Assembly (NCBI RefSeq): GCF_002887735.1
Contig: NZ_PKQP01000002.1
Location: forward strand, 1-64,000
Source: Stenotrophomonas bentonitica
Lineage (GTDB): Bacteria > Pseudomonadota > Gammaproteobacteria > Xanthomonadales > Xanthomonadaceae
Length of the DNA stretch: 64,000 nucleotides
Reading direction: 5' to 3'
In this document: piece after piece, positions 47,387 through 55,126 of the stretch
Layout: each line of letters starts with the position of its first letter
Numbering within the stretch: the first letter of the stretch is position 1
Notes under the pieces: generated by a model
What the model was told of the DNA's origin: nothing
Seen by the model: only the letters and a program-made list of their open reading frames with translations
Database searches by the model: none
Position numbers and translations under genes: made by a program

Positions 47387-47400
47387 TTGATTCTGATCAA
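47387..47400. promoter_or_regulatory. Perfect FNR/Anr-type palindrome
   Basis: TTGATTCTGATCAA matches the FNR/Anr consensus TTGAT-N4-ATCAA at every fixed position. It lies between divergent genes, its centre about 60 bases before the haemoglobin start and 130 before the start of the small membrane protein gene, which is suitable for activation at low oxygen in one or both directions. Confidence 0.85.
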
Positions 47401-47452
47401 GGCAGCGGCACGCGCTGCCGCCGATGCTGGGCGTTGCCGCCCGAGGATGTTC

Positions 47453-47890
47453 ATGGCCGATCCCACCGACAACGCGCTGCCTCTCCCTGCGCCGGACCTG
47501 TGCAGCGAAGAGGAGGTCACCCGGCTGGTGCATGACTTCTATGCGCGCGTCCGCGAGGAGCCGCGGCTGGGGCCGGTCTTCGCGGCACGGATTCACGACT
47601 GGGATGCGCATTTGGCCCAACTGGTCGATTTCTGGTCGGCGATGCTGCGCGGCACGCGCCGCTTCAAAGGCGCGCCGATGCCCAAGCACATGGCCATGGA
47701 TGAGCTCGACCGCGATCTGTTCGACCGCTGGCTGGCCCTGTTCCGGCAGACCACCGCCGAATGTGGCAATCCGCCGATGCAGCGGCTGGCTGATGACGTT
47801 GCCGGGCGGATCGCCGATACGTTCTGGCGTCGCTTCCAGATGCTGCGTTGGCCCAGCCTGCCGCTGGTCGGCCGCCAGGGCCTGAATTGA
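47453..47890 (+). CDS. Truncated haemoglobin, group III type
   Basis: A 145-residue haem protein that binds O2 or NO. ATG 47453 has GAGG six bases upstream; frames starting earlier would run through the FNR box. Family features: LVHDFYARVREEPRLGPVF with Tyr in the B helix (Y30), HDWDAHLAQLVDFWSAMLRGT with a distal His, and the GAPMPKHMAM segment with the proximal His (H79), then FDRWLALF. Group III members in other bacteria protect against NO or serve O2 delivery at low oxygen. It is cotranscribed or nearly so with hemN. Confidence 0.88.
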   Translation: MADPTDNALPLPAPDLCSEEEVTRLVHDFYARVREEPRLGPVFAARIHDWDAHLAQLVDFWSAMLRGTRRFKGAPMPKHMAMDELDRDLFDRWLALFRQTTAECGNPPMQRLADDVAGRIADTFWRRFQMLRWPSLPLVGRQGLN

Positions 47891-47900
47891 TCTGACGCAA
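47887..47900. promoter_or_regulatory. Imperfect FNR/Anr-type site before hemN
   Basis: TTGATCTGACGCAA has a perfect left half site and a partly matching right half (CGCAA for ATCAA). It covers the stop codon of the haemoglobin gene and is 35 bases before the hemN start. hemN is a known Anr target in pseudomonads. Confidence 0.45.
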
Positions 47901-47934
47901 TGCGTGCGCGCCCGCGCGCGTGCACGCTGGCGGC

Positions 47935-49344
47935 ATGGATACTTTCTCGCCTGCCGCCGCCGGGCTTGCCTGGCACTTCGACCCCGAGCTGCTGCGCCGC
48001 CACGACCGGCCCGGGCCGCGCTACACCTCCTATCCGACCGCGCCGCACTTCCATGACGGGTATGGCGAGCTGGCCCTGCGCGAGGCCATCGCCGGCAGCA
48101 ACCGGCTCGGCCGGCCGCTGTCGCTGTATGTGCACGTGCCTTACTGCAGCAGCCCATGCTTCTACTGCGGCTGCAACCGTGTCATCACCCGCGATCACAG
48201 CAAGGGCATCAGCTACGTCGCCCGCGTGCTGAGCGAGGCGGACCTGATGGCGCCGCAGTTCGATCCGGCCCGCGAAGTGATCCAGCTGCACCTCGGTGGC
48301 GGCACGCCGAACTTCCTCGCGCCAGCGCAGATGCGCGAGCTGCTCGAGGGGCTGCGCGAGCGCTTCAATTTCAGCACTGCTGCCGCACGCGATTTCTCCA
48401 TCGAACTGGACCCGCGCTTCGTCACCCGCGCCGACATCGCCGGCCTGGCCGCGCTGGGCTTCAACCGCGCCAGCCTGGGCGTGCAGGATTTCGATCCGGA
48501 CGTTCAGAAGGCGATCAACCGCGAGCAGGGCGTGGAGGCCACCCTGGACATCCTGCGCGCGTGCCGCGAGTACGGGCTGCGCTCGGTCAATGTCGATCTG
48601 ATCTATGGCCTGCCGAAGCAGACGCTGGCCGGCTTCGCGCAGACACTGGAAACGGTGTTGCGTGAGCGCCCCGATCGCCTGGCGGTGTACGGCTATGCCC
48701 ACCTGCCGCACCTGTTCCGCGCGCAGCGCCAGATCGCCGATGCGGATTTGCCCGGTCCCGACCAGAAGCTCGCCCTGCTCGGCCTGGCGGTGCAACGGCT
48801 TTCCGAGGCGGGCTATCAGTACATCGGCATGGACCACTTCGCATTGCCGGAGGAGGATCTGTCGCGGGCACAACGCGCGGGCCAGCTGCACCGCAACTTC
48901 ATGGGCTACACCACGCATGCCGATACCGATCTGATCGGCCTGGGCGCCAGCGCGATCAGCCACATCGGCGACACCTACAGCCAGAACCCGCGCGAGCTGC
49001 CGGCCTGGGAGGCGGCCGTCGATGCAGGGCGCCTGCCGGTCTGGCGTGGCCTGCAGCTGGACGAGGACGACGTACTGCGCGCCGAGCTGATCGGCCAGCT
49101 GATGTGCCAAGGCGAAGTGGATGGCGCCGCGCTGGCAGCACGGCATGGCGTGGACTTCGAGGCGTATTTCGCCGACGGGCTGCGCGCGCTGGCCACGCTG
49201 CAGGCCGACGGCCTGGCCGACTACGCGCAGGGCGTTGTGCGCGCCAGCGAACGCGGGCGCCCGCTGCTGCGGCTGCTGGCGATGTGCTTCGACCGTTATC
49301 TGGCGCAGCCGGACCAGCCGGTGCGGTATTCCAGGGCGATCTGA
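47935..49344 (+). CDS. hemN: Oxygen-independent coproporphyrinogen III dehydrogenase
   Basis: Radical SAM enzyme making protoporphyrinogen IX for haem without oxygen. The 469-residue product from ATG 47935 (GTG 47920 is an alternative) has PGPRYTSYPTAPHF, the cluster motif YVHVPYCSSPCFYCGCN (Cx3Cx2CxC, with the extra Cys of true HemN), LHLGGGTPNF, and the C-terminal part MGYTTHADTDLIGLGASAIS. Its place beside a globin, ccoG and FNR-type sites fits haem supply for low-oxygen respiration. Confidence 0.95.
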   Translation: MDTFSPAAAGLAWHFDPELLRRHDRPGPRYTSYPTAPHFHDGYGELALREAIAGSNRLGRPLSLYVHVPYCSSPCFYCGCNRVITRDHSKGISYVARVLSEADLMAPQFDPAREVIQLHLGGGTPNFLAPAQMRELLEGLRERFNFSTAAARDFSIELDPRFVTRADIAGLAALGFNRASLGVQDFDPDVQKAINREQGVEATLDILRACREYGLRSVNVDLIYGLPKQTLAGFAQTLETVLRERPDRLAVYGYAHLPHLFRAQRQIADADLPGPDQKLALLGLAVQRLSEAGYQYIGMDHFALPEEDLSRAQRAGQLHRNFMGYTTHADTDLIGLGASAISHIGDTYSQNPRELPAWEAAVDAGRLPVWRGLQLDEDDVLRAELIGQLMCQGEVDGAALAARHGVDFEAYFADGLRALATLQADGLADYAQGVVRASERGRPLLRLLAMCFDRYLAQPDQPVRYSRAI

Positions 49345-49410
49345 GTGCCGTCGCCCCGGCGTGCGTGCATTCCAAAACCGGGCGCGATCAGGCACCCTAT
49401 GCGCGCCGTT

Positions 49411-49497
49411 GCCCGGGTGGCGAAACTGGTAGACGCATCGGACTTAAAATCCGCCGGGGGCAACCCCATGCCGGTTCGATTCCGGCCCCGGGCACCA
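49411..49497 (+). tRNA. tRNA-Leu(TAA)
   Basis: 87 bases with a long variable arm, typical of Leu. Acceptor GCCCGGG/CCCGGGC, anticodon loop CTTAAAA (TAA), variable arm around GGGGGCAACCCC, T arm GGTTCGATTCC, CCA encoded. Confidence 0.96.
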
Positions 49498-49681
49498 AGG
49501 CTTCCCCTTGGCGTGGGTTCTGATCGCGCTGCGATCGACGCACGCCGGTGATGATTCAACGCGAGGGCAGCCAACCGGCTGCCCTTGTTCGTTGCAGCCG
49601 GCGTTCCGGTGCAACGCAAACTTTACGCAGCCGGCCGCGCGCCGCCGTACGCTGCGCAGCAACTCACTTCGGAAAGGTTAC

Positions 49682-50737
49682 ATGGCCAACGCAGGACGTG
49701 CAGGGAACGCACTGGTGTGGGGCATGGCGGTGCTGCTCGGCGGCGCGGTCCATGCCAATGCCCAGGTCCATGCGCCGGCGCAGGAACCGGTACCGGTACC
49801 GGCGCAGACGGCGGGCGAGGTGATCGACCTTGCCCCGGTGCTGGTCTCCGGCGTGCAGCCGGGGCCGGGCATGTGGCAGGTCCGCAACAGCCAGGGGCAC
49901 ACACTGTGGATTCTCGGCACCGTCTCGCCGCTACCGGCCAAGCTGGACTGGCGCGCCGACGAGGTGCAGGCGGTGATCGCCAGCGCACAGGAGGTGCTCG
50001 GCTCACCCGGCTGGACGCTGGATGCCGATGTGGGGTTCTTCCGCCGCCTGACCCTGGCGCCTGCGGCGATGAAGGCGGCGCGCGATCCAGACGGACGCAC
50101 GCTGCGCGAGGTCCTGCCGCCCGATCTCTATGCACGCTGGGCGCTGCTCAAGCAGCGTCACATCGGGCGCGACAATGGCATCGAGAAAGACCGCCCGCTG
50201 GTGGCGGCTACGCAGTTGTACGCCGCCGCCCTCAAGGATGTGGGGCTGGGCCGATCCTCGCCGGTCTCCAGGATCATCGAGAAGGCCAGCAAGGCACACG
50301 GCCTCAAGCCGGTGTCGACCCAGGTCACGATCAAGATCGCCGACCCGCGGCAGGCGTTGAAGGAAGTGCGCGGGACGGCCCTGCAGGACGTGGAATGCTT
50401 CCGGCGCACGCTGGAGGTGATCGAGCACGGGCTGCCGCTGCTGGCCGAGCGCGCCAATGCCTGGGCGGTGGGTGATATCCAGGCGCTGCAGCGCCTTGCA
50501 GTGAAAGGGCAGTACATGGCTTGCGTGGATGCGGTGGCCAACAGTGACTTCGGGCGCCGCCGCGGCCTGACCGACGTCGATGCCCAGGCTCACCGCAAAT
50601 GGATCTCCATGGCCAGCGACGCGCTGGCACGCAACGCGGTGACCTTCGCGACGGTGCCGGTGACCTCGCTGGTCACGCCCGGCGGCTATATCGATCAGCT
50701 GCGCGAGCGTGGATTCGAGGTGCAGATCCCGGAATGA
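49682..50737 (+). CDS. GumN/TraB-like exported protein
   Basis: A 351-residue protein of the TraB/PrgY/GumN superfamily. ATG 49682 has GGAAAGG upstream and gives a signal peptide ending HANA. The domain begins with MWQVRNSQGHTLWILGTVSPLP, where catalytic relatives (such as Tiki) have GTxH; here the His position is Ser. DLYARWALLKQRHIGRD, LVAATQLYAAALKD and a C-terminal VTFATVPVTSLVTPGGYIDQL block are seen, the last typical of the family. Envelope location is likely; the function is unknown. No gum cluster is nearby. Confidence 0.78.
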   Translation: MANAGRAGNALVWGMAVLLGGAVHANAQVHAPAQEPVPVPAQTAGEVIDLAPVLVSGVQPGPGMWQVRNSQGHTLWILGTVSPLPAKLDWRADEVQAVIASAQEVLGSPGWTLDADVGFFRRLTLAPAAMKAARDPDGRTLREVLPPDLYARWALLKQRHIGRDNGIEKDRPLVAATQLYAAALKDVGLGRSSPVSRIIEKASKAHGLKPVSTQVTIKIADPRQALKEVRGTALQDVECFRRTLEVIEHGLPLLAERANAWAVGDIQALQRLAVKGQYMACVDAVANSDFGRRRGLTDVDAQAHRKWISMASDALARNAVTFATVPVTSLVTPGGYIDQLRERGFEVQIPE

Positions 50738-50846
50738 CGCTTGCGCCGACGCGCTTTTCGGGAGCGGGAAGGCAGACATATTCGATGTCTACCCAGTGCG
50801 AATACTTCATGGCATAGTCAGCTTCAGTTCATTCCGGAAATCCTTC

Positions 50847-51302
50847 ATGCCGCTGCATGCGGTCGCTTATGTCAGCGACGCTGTCGATGGAATCGAAACG
50901 TCTGATATCGATCAGATCCTGCGCGCGGCATCGGGATTCAATAAAGTGGCCGGCGTTACCGGCGTGCTGATGTTCGACGGGCGTCGGTTCCTGCAGTATT
51001 TCGAAGGGCCGGAGGATGGCGTGGATTCGGTATTCCAGCGGGTGTTCAACGCGCGCATCCATACCAACCTGCGCGAGCTTGCGCGCGGGTCGGTCGGTGC
51101 CCGCCACTTCCCCCGCTGGACGATGGCCTCCGCAGCAGTGGAGCCCGAAGCACTGGCGCGCATCATCGATGCGCCCTGGCACGGATTTCTGGCCGGCCTG
51201 CCCGCAGTGGGCGACGCGCCCACGGGGTTTGGCTGTCTGCTTGCGGCGTGGACCGGTGTCTCCGGCGAGTTGGAACCGGCGGCGGTGACGCTGGGCTCGT
51301 AA
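50847..51302 (+). CDS. Short BLUF blue-light photoreceptor (copy 2)
   Basis: A 151-residue paralogue of the BLUF gene at 44838. It keeps Tyr8 (AVAYVSD), Asn32 (GFNKVAGVTG), Gln50 (FLQYFEGP), Trp91 and Met93 (RWTMAS), again at PixD numbering, so flavin photochemistry is expected. The core is strongly alike (AGVTGVL, RRFLQYFEGPEDGV), but the C-terminal 55 residues differ from copy 1 and end LAAWTGVSGELEPAAV, which suggests different partners. It stands alone, 109 bases after the GumN-like gene, without a strong ribosome-binding site (GGAAAT). Confidence 0.92.
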   Translation: MPLHAVAYVSDAVDGIETSDIDQILRAASGFNKVAGVTGVLMFDGRRFLQYFEGPEDGVDSVFQRVFNARIHTNLRELARGSVGARHFPRWTMASAAVEPEALARIIDAPWHGFLAGLPAVGDAPTGFGCLLAAWTGVSGELEPAAVTLGS

Positions 51303-51605
51303 CGCAAAACAACGCTGGCCGTAACACAATGATCACGGTTGCCCGCCTATCCTCTTCCTACCAGCTGTGACCAGTCTTGCGGGGTTTGCCCTTGGAGGCT
51401 GTCTGAAAGGGTAGTAACCGCAGCTGGACCATTATTCCTTTGGCCGTCGTCCGTACTCTCCGCGGGCGGCGGCTTTGTTCTTTGTGGGGCAGGGGCAGGC
51501 GCGTTAGGCTTGCATGACCTGTATCCCGGCTCCGTATCGCATGACGTATCCCCTGATGACGCCCCGCCTGCTGGCAGGCCCGGTTCCGCGATGCGGAGCC
51601 GAGCG
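51303..51605. other. Intergenic region before the UDP-sugar dehydrogenase
   Basis: About 300 bases with no convincing gene. An in-frame extension of the dehydrogenase runs back to 51339 but is Gly/Ala/Pro-rich and unlike the family. A CCGCGGGCGGCGGC stretch followed by a T-rich TTTGTTCTTTG (about 51458-51485) might be a weak hairpin. No riboswitch or operator was recognised. Confidence 0.4.
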
Positions 51606-52892
51606 ATGACCCAGGCCATTTCCGCCGCGGCCGCGCCGCGCATCGGCGTCATCGGGCTCGGCTATGTCGGGCTGCCGTTGACGGTGACCTTCGGCCGGCA
51701 GCAGGCCACGGTGGGCTACGACATCGATACCGCGCGGGTCGCCGAGCTGCAGCGTGGCCTGGATCACACGCTGGAACTGGAGGCCGATGAGCTCGCTGCC
51801 GCTGTGCATGCGCGTTACAGCGCCGATCCCGCCGATCTGGCCGCGTGCAATGTGTACATCGTGACCGTGCCGACCCCGATCGATGCGCATGAGCAGCCCG
51901 ATCTGGCGCCGCTGCGCAGCGCCAGTACCTTGATTGCCGGCCTGCTCAAGCGCGGCGACATCGTGATCTATGAATCCACGGTCTATCCCGGTACCACCGA
52001 GGAAGTCTGCGTCCCCCTGCTCGAGGAAGGGTCGGGGCTGCGCTTCAACGAGGATTTCTATTGCGGTTACAGCCCGGAGCGGATCAACCCGGGCGACCGC
52101 GAGCGGCGGCTGCCGGACATCCGCAAGATCACCTCCGGCTCGACGCCCGAGGTCGCCGCGGTGGTCGATGCCCTGTACAAGAGCATCATCACCGCAGGCA
52201 CGTGGCCGGCACCGTCGATCCGCGTGGCCGAAGCCGCCAAGGTGATCGAGAACATCCAGCGCGACGTCAACATCGCCCTGGTCAACGAGCTGGCGCTGAT
52301 CTTCGATCGGCTCGGCATCGATACCCAGGATGTGCTGGACGCGGCCGGCAGCAAGTGGAACTTCCTGCCGTTCCGGCCCGGCCTGGTCGGCGGCCATTGC
52401 ATCGGCGTGGATCCGTACTACCTGCTGCACAAATCCGAGAGCGTGGGTTATCACCCCGATCTGATCCACACCGCGCGCCAGGTCAACAACCGGGTCGGCG
52501 AGCACGTCGCGCAACGCGTGCTGGCGCTGCTGGCTTCGCGCCGCATCGATGTCGCCCAGGCTCGGGTGCTGGTGCTGGGCGTCACCTTCAAGGAGAACTG
52601 CCCGGACCTGCGCAACAGCCGCGCGCTGGAACTGGCGCAGCGCCTGCAGGCCAGTGGGGCCCGGGTGGACGTGCAGGACCCGTGGGTCGGTCCGGCGGCA
52701 CTGGCCGATGCCGGCGTGCGTTGGGTCGACGCCCCGGATGCTGGCGGGTATGACGCGGTCGTGCTGGCCGTGGCGCACGATCATTTCCGTGCCCTGGATG
52801 CGGCGCAGGTGCGCGCGCTGTTGGCACCGGGTGGCGTGGTGTACGACGTCAAATCCGTATGGCCCCGGGAAGTGGTGGACGACCGCCTGTAG
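51606..52892 (+). CDS. UDP-sugar 6-dehydrogenase, TviB/WbpA type
   Basis: NAD-dependent four-electron oxidation of a UDP-hexose, probably UDP-GlcNAc or UDP-GalNAc, to the uronic acid for surface polysaccharide. The 428-residue product starts at ATG 51606 (GGAG eight bases before) with GVIGLGYVGLPLTVTFG, then VTVPTPIDAHEQPDL, YESTVYPGTTEE, YSPERINPGD and the catalytic Cys in GGHCIGVDPYYLLHK, and ends with a nucleotide-binding domain (LVLGVTFKENCPDLRNSR). The length and the ERINPGD form fit TviB/WbpO rather than Ugd. No glycosyltransferase is adjacent, so the pathway must continue elsewhere. Confidence 0.9.
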   Translation: MTQAISAAAAPRIGVIGLGYVGLPLTVTFGRQQATVGYDIDTARVAELQRGLDHTLELEADELAAAVHARYSADPADLAACNVYIVTVPTPIDAHEQPDLAPLRSASTLIAGLLKRGDIVIYESTVYPGTTEEVCVPLLEEGSGLRFNEDFYCGYSPERINPGDRERRLPDIRKITSGSTPEVAAVVDALYKSIITAGTWPAPSIRVAEAAKVIENIQRDVNIALVNELALIFDRLGIDTQDVLDAAGSKWNFLPFRPGLVGGHCIGVDPYYLLHKSESVGYHPDLIHTARQVNNRVGEHVAQRVLALLASRRIDVAQARVLVLGVTFKENCPDLRNSRALELAQRLQASGARVDVQDPWVGPAALADAGVRWVDAPDAGGYDAVVLAVAHDHFRALDAAQVRALLAPGGVVYDVKSVWPREVVDDRL

Positions 52893-52923
52893 ACTCGTCG
52901 GCAGCTATTGATTGAGGAAAGCC

Positions 52924-54546
52924 ATGCACCGCTATCTCGCGTACCTGCTCGCCATCCTGCTGTTCCCGGTCTGCCTGTGGTTGGCCACCATCTGGCCCGC
53001 CTGGTACTGGGGTGTGGGGGTGACGGCCCTGCTGGTGGTGCTGGGTACGTGGGACATGCTGCAGAAACGCAGCACGCTGCGGCGCAACTACCCGGTGATG
53101 GCGCACTTCCGCTACGGGCTGGAATCGATCGGTCCGGAGATCCGCCAGTACTTCGTGCAGAGCGATCTGGAAGACGTGCCGTTCTCGCGCCAGCAGCGTG
53201 CCCTGATCTACCAGCGCTCCAAGAATGAAATGGACGTGGTGCCATTCGGCACGCTGCGCAGCACGTATGCGGTGGATTACGAATGGATCAACCACTCGCT
53301 GGCGCCGACCGAGATCGGCCACCACGATTTCCGCATCCAGATCGGGCCCAACTGCGCCAAGCCGTACTCGGCCAGCGTGTTCAACATCTCTGCGATGAGC
53401 TTCGGCTCGTTGTCGGCCAACGCGATCCGCGCACTGAACGAAGGCGCGCGCCGCGGCAGCTTCTACCACGACACCGGCGAAGGGTCGATTTCTCCCTACC
53501 ACCGCGAAATGGGCGGCGACCTGGTCTGGGAAATCGGCTCGGGCTATTTCGGTTGTCGTGATGAGGCTGGCGGTTTCAGTGAAGAGAAGTTCGTCGCCAA
53601 CGCGAACCATGATCAGGTCAAGATGATCGAGATCAAGCTCTCGCAGGGCGCCAAGCCCGGCCATGGCGGCGTCTTGCCAGCGGCCAAGGTCAGCGAAGAG
53701 ATCTCGATCACCCGTGGCGTGCCGATGGGCGTGGATTGCGTGTCGCCCTCCAGCCACAGCGCGTTCAATACTCCGGTCGAGCTGCTGCAGTTCGTCGCGC
53801 GGCTGCGCGAGTTGTCCGGCGGCAAGCCGGTCGGCTTCAAGCTGGCCATCGGCCACCCGTGGGAGTGGTTCGGTATTGCCAAGGCGATGCAGGAAACCGG
53901 GATGCTGCCGGACTTCATCGTCGTTGACGGCGCCGAGGGCGGGACCGGCGCCGCGCCGGCCGAGTTCATCGATCATGTTGGCGTGCCGATGCACGAAGCC
54001 CTGCTGCTGGTGCACAACACCCTGGTCGGGCTGGACCTGCGCGACCGCATCCGCGTGGGTGCGGCCGGCAAGGTGACCAGCGCGTTCGAGATCGCGCGCA
54101 CCATCGCGCTGGGCGCGGACTGGTGCAACGCCGGCCGTGGTTTCATGTTCGCGCTGGGCTGCATCCAGTCGTTGAGCTGCCACAGCGACAAGTGCCCGAC
54201 CGGCATCGCCACCCAGAACCCCAATCGCTGGCGGCACCTGGATGCGGCCGACAAGGCCACGCGCGTGCACAGCTACCACGAGAACACGCTGCGCGCGTTG
54301 CGCGACCTGCTGTGCGCGGCCGGCCTCAACGATCCCTCCGAGCTGGGGCCGGAGCACATCCTGCGCCGGGTCTCGCCGGTGGAAATCCGTTCGCTGGCCT
54401 CGTTGTATCGCTATCTTGCGCCCGGTGAACTGCTGCGCAAGGTGCCGGACCACGCGGTCTTCCATGATTACTGGGCCGATGCGCGCAGCGACTCGTTCCA
54501 GCCACCAGCGCGCATCCAGGCGCTGCGCGCGAGCAAATCGCGATGA
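52924..54546 (+). CDS. FMN-binding glutamate synthase-like membrane protein
   Basis: A 540-residue protein. GAGGAAAG before ATG 52924 fixes the start. Two N-terminal membrane helices (AYLLAILLFPVCLWLATIW and WGVGVTALLVVLG) precede a large barrel like the FMN domain of glutamate synthase (PF01645): ISAMSFGSLSANAIRALNEGA, HDTGEGSISPYH, SQGAKPGHGGVLP, VDGAEGGTGAAPAEF and CHSDKCPTGIATQNP. The amidotransferase domain of GltB is absent. The Cys cluster may hold an iron-sulfur centre. Substrate unknown; archaeal and bacterial stand-alone relatives are poorly studied. It is coupled to a GNAT gene by ATGA. Confidence 0.88.
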   Translation: MHRYLAYLLAILLFPVCLWLATIWPAWYWGVGVTALLVVLGTWDMLQKRSTLRRNYPVMAHFRYGLESIGPEIRQYFVQSDLEDVPFSRQQRALIYQRSKNEMDVVPFGTLRSTYAVDYEWINHSLAPTEIGHHDFRIQIGPNCAKPYSASVFNISAMSFGSLSANAIRALNEGARRGSFYHDTGEGSISPYHREMGGDLVWEIGSGYFGCRDEAGGFSEEKFVANANHDQVKMIEIKLSQGAKPGHGGVLPAAKVSEEISITRGVPMGVDCVSPSSHSAFNTPVELLQFVARLRELSGGKPVGFKLAIGHPWEWFGIAKAMQETGMLPDFIVVDGAEGGTGAAPAEFIDHVGVPMHEALLLVHNTLVGLDLRDRIRVGAAGKVTSAFEIARTIALGADWCNAGRGFMFALGCIQSLSCHSDKCPTGIATQNPNRWRHLDAADKATRVHSYHENTLRALRDLLCAAGLNDPSELGPEHILRRVSPVEIRSLASLYRYLAPGELLRKVPDHAVFHDYWADARSDSFQPPARIQALRASKSR

Positions 54547-55022
54547 CGGGCGATCGTGCAGTGCGCTTGCGGGTCGGCCGCGCCGACGAGGCGGACCGGC
54601 TGTGGGTACTGCGCACCCGCTGCGTCCGCGAACTGTGCAGTACGGCGTATCCGCCGGAGGTAATTGCCCCATGGTCGGCCTCGCCGCCGCCGCAACACTA
54701 CCGCGCGCTGCTCGCCGGCGGTGGCGGTGTGATTGCCGAAGACGCCGAGGGTGCGCTGCTGGGCTACGGCGTGATCGATCTGGCCGGCAACGAGGTCGAT
54801 GCGTTGTTCGTCGATCCCGACTGCGGCGGCCGTGGCATCGGCCTGACCCTGATGCAGGCGATGGAGGCGTTGGCCGACCCTGCGCGGCCGCTGGTGCTCT
54901 CGGCCTCGCTCAACGCGGTGCCGTTCTACCAGCGCTGTGGTTTTGAGGCGCTGCGCGAGGAGAGCTACCCACACCCCAGCGGCGTCGCACTCGCGTCGGT
55001 GCGGATGCAGCGCACGCGTTGA
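54543..55022 (+). CDS. GNAT family N-acetyltransferase
   Basis: A 159-residue cytoplasmic acetyltransferase whose ATG overlaps the previous stop. The acetyl-CoA-binding motif A is DALFVDPDCGGRGIGLTLM, followed by LSASLNAVPFYQRCGFEAL, the usual C-terminal motif B. N-terminal VGRADEADRLWVLRTRCVREL is typical of small GNATs. Substrate unknown. Confidence 0.9.
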   Translation: MTGDRAVRLRVGRADEADRLWVLRTRCVRELCSTAYPPEVIAPWSASPPPQHYRALLAGGGGVIAEDAEGALLGYGVIDLAGNEVDALFVDPDCGGRGIGLTLMQAMEALADPARPLVLSASLNAVPFYQRCGFEALREESYPHPSGVALASVRMQRTR

Positions 55023-55119
55023 TGCCGGCCAGTGGCCGGCACCACCCGGATGCCGCGCTGGGCCGCGCCGAGCGCCTGTCAGGGCACGTCACTGGTAGTG
55101 CCGGCCGCTGGCCGGCACC
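55021..55119. repeat. Two GTAG-type palindromes (SMAG-like)
   Basis: A copy lacking the GTAG head (GATGCCGGCCAGTGGCCGGC) spans about 55021-55043, and a full copy GTAGTGCCGGCCGCTGGCCG starts at 55095. They lie between the convergent GNAT and flavoprotein genes; the first touches the GNAT stop codon. Confidence 0.8.
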
Positions 55120-55126
55120 TCGCGAT

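Noticed and set aside
47387..47452. Longer N-terminus of the globin starting at the FNR-type site
   Set aside because: It would put the regulatory palindrome inside the coding region. The ATG at 47453 has a ribosome-binding site and fits the family.
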